44,332 nucleotides of DNA, from assembly GCA_004321905.1 (NCBI GenBank), contig SCQF01000050.1, forward strand, positions 1 through 44,332, given 5' to 3'. Both the position numbers and the translations under genes were made by a program. Each line of letters starts with the position of its first letter. Position 1 is the stretch's first letter. Under the pieces are notes generated by a model. The model was not told the DNA's origin. It made no database searches and saw only the letters and a program-made list of their open reading frames with translations. Origin of the DNA: Verrucomicrobiota bacterium. GTDB taxonomy: Bacteria; Verrucomicrobiota; Kiritimatiellia; CAIQIC01. This document shows positions 1-8,038 of this stretch, in pieces.

Positions 1-236
1 CACAGCCCGCAAGGGCCTTTCATCAAGGGAGGCTGCCGCCTCCCCTGAACTCCTCCGCTAAGGAGCGCCTTCCTCCCCGTGGCAAGCCACGGGGAACCCG
101 GCGCTTCATTCTTGGAAAATATGCGGGTTTTGTTTTCCAAACCTTGGAAAACCGCGCGACAACAACGTAGAAGCGACGTCTCGTCGCTTGTCGGAAAGCG
201 GCGGGACGCCGCTTCTACACAAAAGCAACCGGGCGG
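1..236. repeat. Gene-free edge with nested hairpins
   Basis: No gene is visible here. The stretch is made of dyads: a 7-bp stem at 28-45 (GGGAGGC/GCCTCCC), a 10-bp stem with a 2-nt loop at 74-95, one copy of the TTTTCCAANNNTTGGAAAA palindrome at 133-151, and two adjacent hairpins at 171-189 and 196-214 enclosed by an outer GTAG/CTAC pairing (168-218). None is followed by a clear T-run in the direction of the minus-strand gene that ends at 237, so calling one of them its terminator would be a guess. Confidence 0.6.
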
Positions 237-1331
237 TTAGCGCATCCGCGCGGTCAGCGTGATGCCAATACCGAGGAAAATGAAGTCCGGCAGCCAACCG
301 GCGACCCACGGAATCAGGGCGCCCTGCTTGCCGAGCGCAATGCCGACGTTCGACACGATATAGAAGCCGAAGACCAAGCCCAACGCGCCGATGATGGCGA
401 GCAGCGCGCCGCCGCGCCGGTTGCCGGTTTTGACGCCAAACGGGATGCCGATCAGGGCGACGATCAGGCAAATCCATGGCATGGCGAGACGGCTGTGCAA
501 GTTGGTCAGGCACTTGGCGATGGCGTCGTGCGAGAGCTGGCCGTGCGTTTTGATGTAGGTGAGGATTTCAAGGCTGGAAAGATATTCGGGCGGCTTGATT
601 TCGTTGAGGAAGCTTTCCGGCGTTTCGTTGACCTCGGTCATCTCGCGTTGCAGGGTGAAGGTGGCGGCGCCGCGCGGCTGGCTCTGGTCGTCGTAGCGTT
701 GCGCGGCCACTTCGGAAAACCACCAGCGCCCGTCGAGCCAACTGCCGCGCGCGGCCTGATATTTGATTTCGTCGGAGCCATCGGGCCGCTGCCGGACCAG
801 CGTCACGTCGTGCATTTCAAAAGTACGCTTGTCGAATTCGCGGATATACCAGATGCGGTGACCGGCTTCGTTTTTGAAGGCGAGCGGGCTGACGATATAC
901 ACCGACAGCGCGCCCTTTTGGTGCTGAAGTTGGATGAACTGATCGGTCCAATAGCCGGCCCACGGAGCCAGCGTTTCGTTGAGCAGCCCGACGGTGAGCG
1001 TGGCGAACAGACCGACCATGACCACCGGACGCATAATCCGCAGCGAGCTAAGGCCACAGGCGCGCATGGCGATGATTTCGTTGGCACGCGAAAGTTGCCA
1101 GAGCGAGTAAAGGATCGCCAGCAGCAGCGAGATGGGCGCGATGATCCAAAGGTCGCGCGGCAAAAGAATGAGGTAGAAAAGCAAAACCTCGCGCAGCGGT
1201 GTTTTGCCTTCGATGAAATCCGGCAGGTTGTTGAAGAGGTCGAAGACCACGTACAGCATGATGAAGCCCGTCAGGCAATAGCCAAACGGAATCAACAACG
1301 CACGCAACAGATAGCGGTCAAGAATCTTCAT
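237..1331 (-). CDS. lptG: LptF/LptG family LPS export permease
   Basis: Inner-membrane permease of the LptB2FG complex, which extracts lipopolysaccharide from the inner membrane and feeds it to the periplasmic bridge. The protein is 364 aa, the usual size. It starts MKILDRYLLRALLIPF, the family's amphipathic entry, followed by membrane segments at about 12-33 and 55-80, the conserved stretch around 'ANEIIAMRACGLS' (about 83-95), a periplasmic beta-rich domain (about 120-250), and three hydrophobic segments at the C-terminus. LptG is preferred over LptF on overall look, but the two are paralogues and no partner is present in the window. The start overlaps the stop of the upstream gene by 4 bp, so the two are probably translationally coupled. 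With waaA in the same window it marks a Gram-negative envelope. Confidence 0.85.
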   Translation of the reverse strand: MKILDRYLLRALLIPFGYCLTGFIMLYVVFDLFNNLPDFIEGKTPLREVLLFYLILLPRDLWIIAPISLLLAILYSLWQLSRANEIIAMRACGLSSLRIMRPVVMVGLFATLTVGLLNETLAPWAGYWTDQFIQLQHQKGALSVYIVSPLAFKNEAGHRIWYIREFDKRTFEMHDVTLVRQRPDGSDEIKYQAARGSWLDGRWWFSEVAAQRYDDQSQPRGAATFTLQREMTEVNETPESFLNEIKPPEYLSSLEILTYIKTHGQLSHDAIAKCLTNLHSRLAMPWICLIVALIGIPFGVKTGNRRGGALLAIIGALGLVFGFYIVSNVGIALGKQGALIPWVAGWLPDFIFLGIGITLTARMR

Positions 1332-2245
1332 TTGCCGGCAGTAAAACTGCCCGAATAACTGCCCGAATTCGTGGCGGACTGCGCCGAGCCGGAGACGGTG
1401 CCGACGATGCGGTTATCCACCACCGAGCCGTTGAAGGAGAGGGTGCTGACCAGATTGCTCGTACTGGTGCTACCGCCCACCGTGAAACTATTGCCGCTCA
1501 ACGCACCGCTGATCACCCGCCCATCCATCAGCGAATCAGAAAAAATGTCACCGTTTTGATCAACAATGATGGTGACCGGCGTCGTAGCGCACGAAATCGC
1601 CTGACCCGGTATACTCAAGCACACAGTCTTGCTACCGGTATAGGTGCCCTGCACATTGGTCACCGCACCACCACCGCCGGAACCGGAGCCGTTGCGATTG
1701 GCAATATAGAGGGCCGCACCAATCACCGCCGCCGCACCACCGGCCACGAGACCCGCGCCGACGAGGCTGGTCTTGTCCTTATCGCTGGCCGGAGCAGACG
1801 CACTGGCCGCCGGTGCCGCGACGGCGGCGCTGCTCGCACCTTTGGTGAGTGCGCCAGAATCTTTGATGGCCACCATGTACCACGGCGTTTCCGCGGAAGC
1901 GTCGCGGTCATCCAATGCTTCGATGTAATAGGAAACCTTGTCGGCATTGCCCAGCAACCCCGCGGGAATCGTACCCAAAAACATGGCCGGGCCGGTCGCT
2001 TGCATCGCTAACTTGAAGGGCGAGGCATCCTTGGAAAGGGTGTAGTGCAAGGTCACTGACTTGATCGGCGCGGCGGCGCTGACTTGTGCCAAAACGGTGA
2101 TCGGCTGGCCGCGCAACGCCACGCCCACGGGATCATGGGTGATGCGCGGCGGTTCGATCGGCGTGGCACCCTGCCCCACCAGCCACGCCACACCAAGCAA
2201 CAACCACGCGCCGCCCGCCATCTTCCACGAAAGTCGTTTTTTCAT
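1328..2245 (-). CDS. Membrane-anchored protein with Ig-like domain
   Basis: Not assignable to a named family. The 305-aa protein begins MKKRLSWKMAGGAWLLLG, an uncleaved anchor or signal peptide. A beta-sandwich of the kind seen in secreted proteins follows (about 30-125, ending in the strand 'VSYYIEALDD'), then an Ala/Ser-rich linker, a Gly/Ala hydrophobic segment (about 160-182), a Gly/Ser spacer, and a Ser/Thr/Gly-rich beta-type C-terminal domain (about 195-300). ATG 2245 is preferred; upstream in-frame starts at 2254 and 2281 would only add a short polar stretch before the hydrophobic segment. It sits between a MacB-like permease and lptG on the same strand and overlaps lptG by 4 bp, so an envelope role is plausible. 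That is inference from position. Confidence 0.7.
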   Translation of the reverse strand: MKKRLSWKMAGGAWLLLGVAWLVGQGATPIEPPRITHDPVGVALRGQPITVLAQVSAAAPIKSVTLHYTLSKDASPFKLAMQATGPAMFLGTIPAGLLGNADKVSYYIEALDDRDASAETPWYMVAIKDSGALTKGASSAAVAAPAASASAPASDKDKTSLVGAGLVAGGAAAVIGAALYIANRNGSGSGGGGAVTNVQGTYTGSKTVCLSIPGQAISCATTPVTIIVDQNGDIFSDSLMDGRVISGALSGNSFTVGGSTSTSNLVSTLSFNGSVVDNRIVGTVSGSAQSATNSGSYSGSFTAGK

Positions 2246-2339
2246 GTCACCCATCCGTTTTTGATGGCGTGAGCATGACAAAAACGGGCGCGGAAAGCAA
2301 CCGGCGGCTCACTGTGCAGAAAGGTGGCCGGCGGCCACC

Positions 2340-3530
2340 TCACTCGGCGCGCAACGCCGCGGCGGGCGAAATGCGCGCCGCCATTTGCGCGGGCACATAG
2401 GAAGCCAGCAGGCCCACCACCAGCGCCATGCCCAGCGGAATCAGCCACACGCACCCATCCACCGCGAGCGGAATCTCCGGCACAGCGGCCAGCAAGCGTA
2501 CCACCCACTGCGCCGCGCCTGCGCCCATCAACGCCGCCAGCGACGTCAACAAACAGCTTTCGATGACGAATAGCTCGGCCACATCGCGCCGCGTCGCGCC
2601 CAACGCCCGGCGCAACCCGATTTCCGTCACCCGTTCGCGGACGTTGCCCACCAGCAGGCTCATCAAGGTGATACCGCCCAGCATCAAACTCAACAGCGTG
2701 ATGCTGCCGATACCGAGATCCAGCGCGTGCTGCATCCGGCGGACACCGCGCAAAATTGTTTCCGGCGTGATCCACGCCACCGCCGCCCGCGTCAGCGTTG
2801 GATCGTCCAGCAATCGTGCCACGCGCGCGCGCCCCGCGGCGAACGGTTCGTTTTCCGGCAGCCGCACAAAAATCGCGTCCAATTCCGTGCCCGGCTCGAC
2901 CCGTTGCGTCAGCCACGTCGGCGTCACGCTCAGCGGCACAAACACCACGCGCTCGCCGGTGGCGATCAGCGGACTATCCGTCGCGCCCGCCAGCGCCGCC
3001 GCGCCACAAGCCACCACTCCGACCACGCGAAAGGGCGTACCGCCGAGTGTGATGGAATCGCCGACGTGCGCATTCCACGCCTGCGCCAACGCGGTGGAGA
3101 GCACAGCGCTACGCTCACGTTGCTGCACGTCGCGCTCGTCCAAAAAACGTCCGCTGACCAACCGCCAATCACGAATATGCGCCAAGCGTGCGTCCGTCGC
3201 CAAAATCGTCACCGAAGAACCGGAGCCTTGCGCGGGTGCTTCGTAGCGACGTACCGCAGAAAGCAACGCGGTCGGTAAATTTTTGGCAAAAACGGTCGCC
3301 GTGTTTTCGGTCAGCGCCGCCGGCCCGACGACGGTGGTTTCCGCCGGCGCGAGAACGATCACCTGTCCACCGAACTCGCGCAGCATCCGCGCTGACTTGG
3401 CCGCCAAGCCACCGAGCACCGCGACCATCACCGCCAACGCCAGACTGCCGAGCGCGATGGCCAGAAACGCCAGCGCCGTCCGCCACGGTTGTGAGCGAAT
3501 GCCGAGCCCGATGTCGCGCAAAAGTTCCAT
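2340..3530 (-). CDS. MacB/FtsX-type ABC transporter permease
   Basis: Integral membrane subunit of a type VII (MacB/LolCE/FtsX) ABC transporter. The 396-aa protein has the expected plan: N-terminal membrane segment (about 20-45), a large periplasmic core (about 50-260), then three membrane segments at the C-terminus. The conserved cytoplasmic stretch 'VRERVTEIGLRRALGATRRDV' type (about 295-315) is present and the protein ends 'ISPAAALRAE', as is typical. The start is set at 3530 (MELLRDIGLG); the longer frame to 3593 runs through the palindromic repeat and adds no recognisable sequence. No ATP-binding subunit lies next to it, so the partner must be encoded elsewhere, or the gene is an orphan. 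Mechanotransmission of a substrate such as a lipoprotein, peptide or antibiotic is a family property; the substrate here is unknown. Confidence 0.85.
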   Translation of the reverse strand: MELLRDIGLGIRSQPWRTALAFLAIALGSLALAVMVAVLGGLAAKSARMLREFGGQVIVLAPAETTVVGPAALTENTATVFAKNLPTALLSAVRRYEAPAQGSGSSVTILATDARLAHIRDWRLVSGRFLDERDVQQRERSAVLSTALAQAWNAHVGDSITLGGTPFRVVGVVACGAAALAGATDSPLIATGERVVFVPLSVTPTWLTQRVEPGTELDAIFVRLPENEPFAAGRARVARLLDDPTLTRAAVAWITPETILRGVRRMQHALDLGIGSITLLSLMLGGITLMSLLVGNVRERVTEIGLRRALGATRRDVAELFVIESCLLTSLAALMGAGAAQWVVRLLAAVPEIPLAVDGCVWLIPLGMALVVGLLASYVPAQMAARISPAAALRAE

Positions 3531-3563
3531 GAATGTGGCGCGGATGATAACGCCGCATGGCGC

Positions 3564-3604
3564 TTTTCCAAAGCTTGGAAAACGGATTTCCAAGCCTTGG
3601 AAAA
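3564..3604. repeat. Paired TTTTCCAANNNTTGGAAAA palindromes
   Basis: Two copies of the window-wide palindrome, at 3564-3582 (spacer AGC) and 3586-3604 (spacer GCC, outer pair imperfect), lie head to tail 3 nt apart between the stop of pheA and the start of the ABC permease gene. Confidence 0.9.
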
Positions 3605-3605
3605 C

Positions 3606-4679
3606 TCAGCCTTCGCGGCCTTTGGCTTTGGGATAAGCACCCAGAACGGTGAGCAGAATGCAATGCTCGGTCATGTCGTTCAGCGCTTGTTGCAAGTGCG
3701 GGTCGGCGGCGTGGCCTTCCACGTCCACGAAAAAATAATACTCCCACGCCTTGGAGTGACTGGGGCGCGACTCGATCTTGGTCATGTTGACGTTATATTT
3801 TTTCAGCGTGCTGAGCGCGTCGTGCAACGCGCCCACTTTGTCGCGTACAGCGAAGAAGAGCGAGGTTTTGTCGTCGCCAGTGGGCCTGCCGTATTGCTTA
3901 CCGATGACGAGGAAGCGGGTGACGTTGCCGCTTAAATCTTGCACATCGCGCGCCAGCACGCGCAACCTGTAGAGTTCGGCGGCAAGCGCGCCGGCGAGCG
4001 CGCCGCTGTCGTTTTCGCGCGCGGCCATTTCCGCAGCGCGCGCGGTGCTGCTGACGGCGATGGTGTCCACGCCCGGCAGGTGGCTATGCAGCCAGCGCCG
4101 GCATTGGCCGAACACCTCCGCCTTGCTGTAGATGCGCTTGATCTGCTTGCGCTCCACCTTGGCCATCAGATGCAACGAAATCGGCAGATAGATTTCCGCG
4201 CAGATTTTCAGCGCGGTATCGGCGAATTGGTCGAGCGTATGCGTCACGGCGCCTTCGGTGGAGTTTTCGATCGGCACGACGCCATAGAGCGCGGCGCGCT
4301 TCTGGACTTGCGTGAAGACATCGGTGATCGTTTCGCACGAGACATAGTCCACGCTGGTGCCGAAGCGCGAGCGCGCCGCTTCGTGCGTGAAGGTCGCCTG
4401 CGGGCCAAGATAGGCGATTTTGAACGGATGCTCCAACGTCAGACTGGCCGACATGATTTCGCGGTAGATGGCCTGAAGCGCCTCGTCGGGCAGTGGGCCG
4501 GCATTGACCGAGGCCACCTTTTCCATCACCGCTTTTTCGCGGGCGGGCGCATAAATTTCCTCGCCGTTTTTCTTTTTGAGTTTGCCGATCTGGACCGCCA
4601 CCTTGGTGCGATCATTCAACAAACGCACCAACTGCTTGTCCAGCGTATCCACTTTTTTCCGCAGATCATCGAGCTTCAT
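3606..4679 (-). CDS. pheA: Chorismate mutase/prephenate dehydratase
   Basis: Bifunctional P-protein of phenylalanine synthesis: chorismate to prephenate, then prephenate to phenylpyruvate. The 357 aa comprise an AroQ-type chorismate mutase helical domain (about 1-85, 'MKLDDLRKKVDTLDKQLVRLL'-like start), the prephenate dehydratase domain (about 88-265, beginning 'IAYLGPQATFTHEAA', with the catalytic TRF motif in 'GNVTRFLVIG'), and a C-terminal ACT domain (about 278-350, with 'ESRPS' as in Phe-binding regulatory domains). Feedback inhibition by phenylalanine is therefore expected. ATG 4679 is chosen because GAGGTG lies just upstream; a start 12 nt earlier would only add MRCI. The gene is last in the trpS-scpA-scpB-pheA run, 8 nt after scpB. 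Confidence 0.95.
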   Translation of the reverse strand: MKLDDLRKKVDTLDKQLVRLLNDRTKVAVQIGKLKKKNGEEIYAPAREKAVMEKVASVNAGPLPDEALQAIYREIMSASLTLEHPFKIAYLGPQATFTHEAARSRFGTSVDYVSCETITDVFTQVQKRAALYGVVPIENSTEGAVTHTLDQFADTALKICAEIYLPISLHLMAKVERKQIKRIYSKAEVFGQCRRWLHSHLPGVDTIAVSSTARAAEMAARENDSGALAGALAAELYRLRVLARDVQDLSGNVTRFLVIGKQYGRPTGDDKTSLFFAVRDKVGALHDALSTLKKYNVNMTKIESRPSHSKAWEYYFFVDVEGHAADPHLQQALNDMTEHCILLTVLGAYPKAKGREG

Positions 4680-4687
4680 GATACACC

Positions 4688-5485
4688 TCACGGCTTTACG
4701 GCTTTTTCATCCTCATCTTCGTCGTCATCATCCTCGTCATCGTCTTCATCAAACTCGTCTTCCTCATCAAGGTCTTCGTTGTCGTCAGCTTCAACCGTTT
4801 TTGCCGAGGCTTCGACGGCGGGCGCGGATTCCGCCTGTTCTTCTGCCGGCGGCGTAACCGCGGCGGCCTCGACCGTCACTTGTTCCCGCCGCTTGATTTG
4901 TTCCGCCTCCATCCGGCGGAGTTCTTCGACGCCCGGCAGATCATCCAAGCTGCGCAATCCAAAATGCTCCAAAAACGCTTGCGTGGTGCCATATTGCCAC
5001 GGCTTACCCGGCAACTCGCTCCGCCCCACCACCCGAATCAACTGCAGTTCCAGCAGATTATGGATCATCGCGTCCACTGCCACACCGCGCACGGCTTCGA
5101 TTTCCGACCGCGTGCACGGCTGCCGATAGGCGATGATCGCCAGCGTTTCCAAGGCCGGACGCGAAAGGTGACTGGAACGCCCTTTTTCCAGCAGTTGCCG
5201 CAACCACGGGCCGCAGTTAACGTCGTTCTCCAGCTTGAAACCGTGCGCCACTTCGGTGATATGGAAACCCAAATTATGCGTCTCAAGTTCAATCTTGAGT
5301 GCCTCCAGCGCCGCCGCCATGTCCGGCTCCGTGGCTTTGGCAAAGTCGCGGGTCGCACCGCCCTCCTTCTCTGCCACCTGCTGTAAAGCCTTGCGCATCG
5401 CGGCCAGCGTCAGCGGCTGCTTCGCGACAAACAGCATGGCGCCAATGATTTGTTTCAGTTCCGGTAAGACATTCACATCGCTCAT
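4688..5485 (-). CDS. scpB: Segregation and condensation protein B, acidic tail
   Basis: Kleisin-associated winged-helix subunit of the SMC-ScpAB condensin, which compacts and separates chromosomes. The first ~180 residues are a normal ScpB: two winged-helix domains, with 'LSRPALETLAIIAYRQPCTRSEIEAVRGV' type sequence around 108-136 and 'GRSELPGKPWQYGTT' type sequence around 154-168. Residues 234-260 form an extreme acidic run (24 of 27 are Asp or Glu), preceded by an Ala/Glu/Pro linker. Many ScpB proteins stop before such a tail. ATG 5485 has GGGGAA upstream; the alternative ATG 5509 would overlap the end of scpA. The gene lies 13 nt after scpA. Confidence 0.93.
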   Translation of the reverse strand: MSDVNVLPELKQIIGAMLFVAKQPLTLAAMRKALQQVAEKEGGATRDFAKATEPDMAAALEALKIELETHNLGFHITEVAHGFKLENDVNCGPWLRQLLEKGRSSHLSRPALETLAIIAYRQPCTRSEIEAVRGVAVDAMIHNLLELQLIRVVGRSELPGKPWQYGTTQAFLEHFGLRSLDDLPGVEELRRMEAEQIKRREQVTVEAAAVTPPAEEQAESAPAVEASAKTVEADDNEDLDEEDEFDEDDDEDDDDEDEDEKAVKP

Positions 5486-5498
5486 GGTTTTCCCCGCC

Positions 5499-6233
5499 TC
5501 ATTCCACATCGCCGCGCGTCACCAGAATATCGCCGAACACCTGTTCCTGAATTGCGCGAATCTGCCGCTGCCGGATCAATTCCAACACCGCCAAAAACGT
5601 ACAAACGATTTCGTGCCGCGACGCCATATGATCGAACAAACTGGCAAAAACAATCCGATCCTCGCGTTGCAACCGCTGGGTGATGGCCTCGATCTTGTCG
5701 GCCACCGTGAAACGCTCGGCAAAAATTTCCTTGAGGTCTTCCTGACTGACCCGTTTGAGCGCCTCGTTGAAGACCGAAAGCAGATCGAACAGGCTGACGT
5801 CGTGCAAAGCCAACTCCGGTTTCGCTTCCAACGCCACATGCTCGCCTTCACGCCCGAAAATACCGTCGCGCTCTTCTTCCAGCGCCTCCAGAAAAATCGC
5901 CGCGTCCTTGAATTTCTTGTACTCGACCAGTTGACGTACGAGGTCCCAGCGCGGATCGTCCTCTTCCTCCTCTTCGACTTCCGGCCGCTCTTCCGGCGGG
6001 AGCAGCATCCGGCTCTTGATCATCATCAGCGTCGCCGCCATCACGAGGAAGTCGCCGGCCACGTTGAGATCGAGCATCCGCATCAAATCGAGGTACTGCA
6101 CATATTGCGTGGTGATGCGCTCGATCGGAATATCGTGGATATCCAACTCTTCTTTCTTGATGAGGTAGAGCAGCAGATCGAGCGGTCCTTCGAACACTTC
6201 GAGTTGAACTTTATATTCTTCCGTTGCCATCAT
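5499..6233 (-). CDS. scpA: Segregation and condensation protein A
   Basis: Kleisin subunit that bridges the SMC head domains and binds ScpB. The 244 aa carry the family signature near the N-terminus ('VFEGPLDLLLYLIKKEELDIHDIPI' type, about 10-35, as an SMC-neck-binding helical region), an acidic middle (about 90-110), and the C-terminal winged-helix segment 'FTVADKIEAITQRLQREDRIVF' type sequence. ATG 6233 or the next codon (6230) can serve as the start; neither has a strong Shine-Dalgarno. The frame could open further upstream to 6254 but the added residues are not family-like. It lies between trpS and scpB on the same strand, a common neighbourhood for condensin genes. Confidence 0.94.
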   Translation of the reverse strand: MMATEEYKVQLEVFEGPLDLLLYLIKKEELDIHDIPIERITTQYVQYLDLMRMLDLNVAGDFLVMAATLMMIKSRMLLPPEERPEVEEEEEDDPRWDLVRQLVEYKKFKDAAIFLEALEEERDGIFGREGEHVALEAKPELALHDVSLFDLLSVFNEALKRVSQEDLKEIFAERFTVADKIEAITQRLQREDRIVFASLFDHMASRHEIVCTFLAVLELIRQRQIRAIQEQVFGDILVTRGDVE

Positions 6234-6247
6234 TGCTTTCAAAATCT

Positions 6248-6329
6248 GCCACAAAAACGCACAAGAATCACAAGCTCTTTGGGCGTCTGTTTATTCTCTT
6301 CACTTGCGTTTCTTGTGCCTCTTTGTGGC
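6248..6329. repeat. Imperfect inverted repeat between scpA and trpS
   Basis: The left arm (from 6248, GCCACAAAAACGCACAAGAA) is matched on the opposite strand by the right arm ending at 6329 (GCCACAAAGAGGCACAAGAA). The arms are about 20 nt and are separated by about 35 nt. The right arm ends at the trpS stop codon. It could form a long stem-loop between trpS and scpA transcripts, or be a dispersed chromosomal repeat. Confidence 0.6.
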
Positions 6330-7291
6330 TATTCCAATCCCACTGCGATCCGCGCACGCTTGAGCGTCTTCGTGGCCTCGGCCCGCGCCCGTTCGGCCCC
6401 GTTACGCAGCACGCCTTCCACATAATCCAAATTCTTCGCCAGTTCATCGCGCTTGGCGCGCAGCGGCCCAAAATGCGCCTCGAACTTCTCCGCGAGCGCC
6501 TTCTTCGCCTCGCCATAGCCCATCCCGCCGGCGCGATACCGTGCCGCCAGCGCCTCGCGCTCGGCCTCCGTCGCGAAAAGCTTGTAGAGCGCGAATACGT
6601 TGCACGTGTCCGGGTCTTTCGGGTCTGCCAATCCCTTGGAGTCGGTGACGATCCGCATGATCTTCGCCTTGACCTCTTTGGCCGCACCGAAAATCTCGAC
6701 TGTATTGCCGTAGCTCTTCGACATCTTCTGCCCATCCAGCCCCGGCACCACCGCGACGCTATCGCGGATGCTCGGATCGGGAATCGTGAAGACCTCGCCA
6801 AACTGGTTGTTGAACTTGATCGCGATGTCGCGCGTGACCTCGACGTGCTGCTTCTGGTCGCGCCCCACCGGCACCACGTTCGACTGCACAATCAGAATAT
6901 CCGCCGCCATCAGCACCGGATAGGCGAACAGCGCGTGGTTGGCCGCGATGCCCTTGGCGATCTTGTCCTTATAGGAATGACACCGCTCCAGCAGACCCAT
7001 CGGCGTCACGGTCGAGAGTAGCCAAGCCAACTCGTTGACCTCCGGCACGTCGCTCTGCCGATAGAACACCGTACGCGCCGGATCGAGTCCGCACGCCAAA
7101 AAATCCAGCGCCACGTCCAGCGTACCCTGCCGCAGCGCCGCCGGATCACTCACGCTGGTCAGCGCATGATAGTTGGCGATGAACAAATAGGCCTCGCCGC
7201 GCTGCTGCAGTTCCAGCGCCGGCTGCATCATCCCGAAGTAATTTCCCAAATGCAGTTTGCCCGAAGGCTGTATACCCGAAAGAATTCGCAT
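6329..7291 (-). CDS. trpS: Tryptophanyl-tRNA synthetase
   Basis: Class I aminoacyl-tRNA synthetase charging tRNA-Trp. The 320 aa begin 'MRILSGIQPSGKLHLGNYFG'; the HIGH motif appears as HLGN (14-17) and the KMSKS loop is exact at 189-193, followed by YGN. The 'PVGRDQKQH' segment (about 141-149) is characteristic of TrpRS. The length is normal for the compact bacterial form. It is the first gene of the minus-strand run trpS-scpA-scpB-pheA. The 160 bp upstream hold palindromic repeats rather than an evident leader-peptide attenuator. Confidence 0.96.
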   Translation of the reverse strand: MRILSGIQPSGKLHLGNYFGMMQPALELQQRGEAYLFIANYHALTSVSDPAALRQGTLDVALDFLACGLDPARTVFYRQSDVPEVNELAWLLSTVTPMGLLERCHSYKDKIAKGIAANHALFAYPVLMAADILIVQSNVVPVGRDQKQHVEVTRDIAIKFNNQFGEVFTIPDPSIRDSVAVVPGLDGQKMSKSYGNTVEIFGAAKEVKAKIMRIVTDSKGLADPKDPDTCNVFALYKLFATEAEREALAARYRAGGMGYGEAKKALAEKFEAHFGPLRAKRDELAKNLDYVEGVLRNGAERARAEATKTLKRARIAVGLE

Positions 7292-7348
7292 AGTTTCGCT
7301 CGCTATCCCGTCAAAACAGGGCGGAAACCTAACGCAACCGCTCGCGGC

Positions 7349-7415
7349 ATGAAAGCAAAAAGCGCGTTTTCCAGACCTTGGAAACGCGCCACATTACTTT
7401 TTCCAAGCCTTGGAA
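7349..7415 (+). repeat. 67-bp direct repeat, left copy
   Basis: This 67-nt unit contains two palindrome-type elements: the first is extended by GCGCG/CGCGC arms, the second is the standard form. It recurs at 7972-8038 in the same orientation and at the same length with 6 mismatches. The two copies bracket the toxin-antitoxin pair at 7452-7909. Confidence 0.85.
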
Positions 7416-7421
7416 CGGTAG

Positions 7422-7442
7422 GGCGCTTTCTCCGAAAGCGCC
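7422..7442. terminator. 9-bp stem hairpin after the toxin gene
   Basis: GGCGCTTTC, loop TCC, GAAAGCGCC form a perfect 9-bp stem 9 nt beyond the toxin stop codon (reading the minus strand). The same design (GTAGGGCGC..TCTCCGA..GCGCC) recurs at 29531-29551, so it is a dispersed repeat that could also serve as a transcription stop. No clear T-run follows. Confidence 0.45.
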
Positions 7443-7451
7443 GCTAAAGTT

Positions 7452-7709
7452 TTACTGGCCAGAGATCAGTCGGTCATATTCCGCGTGGGTACCAATCCAA
7501 ACCCACAAAAATCCGGCCTCATCCGCTACCGCAAGTGCGCGGTAATGAATCCCGACGCGAACCGACCAAAGTTTACCGACTTTTTTGAAATGCAGGGAAG
7601 GATGACGTGAATCACACTTCAGCAAGGCGAAGCTATGATCGGCTAGTCTTTGCGCTTCCGGCAGCAACAGGTCGTAGCAGTGCCAGAAACGTCGAGTCGC
7701 CCGATGCAT
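7452..7709 (-). CDS. RelE/HigB-like toxin
   Basis: An 85-aa basic protein with the ParE/RelE-fold pattern of a type II toxin: an N-terminal helix pair, then the strand 'HPSLHFKKVGKLWSVRVGIHYRAL' type region (about 36-60) with the usual conserved Lys/Arg, then 'FLWVWIGTHAEYDRLI' at the C-terminus, where the terminal 'WIGTHAEYD' is the family hallmark. Such toxins cleave mRNA on the ribosome; the target here is not deducible. It overlaps the upstream antitoxin gene by one base (TGATG), indicating translational coupling and the antitoxin-first order. The pair is flanked by 67-bp direct repeats. Confidence 0.85.
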   Translation of the reverse strand: MHRATRRFWHCYDLLLPEAQRLADHSFALLKCDSRHPSLHFKKVGKLWSVRVGIHYRALAVADEAGFLWVWIGTHAEYDRLISGQ

Positions 7710-7909
7710 CAGAGCGGTCTCGTGTTACCGGATTTGGCGTCTCGCAGGGCTTCGTTCACCAGAAAATCGAGCTTGCCCGTCGCGCTGTCAGATTCGATCT
7801 GTGCGTCCCAATTCTCCCAATCCTTCTTCACAATCCAGTCGCGGACCTGCGAGAACTGATCGCCCGGCAGTTGCTCAATAGCACGCTCTATTTTTTGTAC
7901 GGTCGTCAC
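7709..7909 (-). CDS. Antitoxin partner of RelE/HigB-like toxin
   Basis: A 66-aa protein starting from GTG (MTTVQKIERAIEQLP). The pattern is that of small antitoxins encoded before RelE-type toxins: an N-terminal 'IERAIEQLPGDQFSQVRDWIVKKDWENWD' type helical part and a C-terminal 'GKLDFLVNEALRDAKSG' toxin-binding tail. There is no obvious ribbon-helix-helix or HTH, so whether it autorepresses is open. It shares one base with the toxin gene. No Shine-Dalgarno stands close to the GTG. Confidence 0.8.
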   Translation of the reverse strand: MTTVQKIERAIEQLPGDQFSQVRDWIVKKDWENWDAQIESDSATGKLDFLVNEALRDAKSGNTRPL

Positions 7910-7971
7910 GCTGCCAATATATCCCTTTCCGTCGGCTGGAGCAACTTCATTATCGAGTGAAAACCCACTTC

Positions 7972-8038
7972 ATGAAAGCAAAAAGCGCATTTTCCAGACC
8001 TCGGAAACGCGCTACGTCATTTTTTCCAAGCCTTGGAA
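7972..8038 (+). repeat. 67-bp direct repeat, right copy
   Basis: Right-hand partner of the unit at 7349-7415; 61 of 67 positions agree. It lies 62 nt upstream of the antitoxin start codon on the far side of the module. Confidence 0.85.

Noticed and set aside
3939-5129. Long plus-strand open frame opposite pheA and scpB
   Set aside because: Its sequence is the antisense of two clear genes, and includes a poly-Ser run that is just the complement of the ScpB acidic tail. No family features.
7292-7348. Tryptophan attenuator or T-box upstream of trpS
   Set aside because: No Trp-rich leader frame and no T-box consensus could be found.
7349-8038. Integron cassette with attC-like ends
   Set aside because: The repeats lack the GTTRRRY and RYYYAAC boxes of attC sites, and no integron integrase is nearby.
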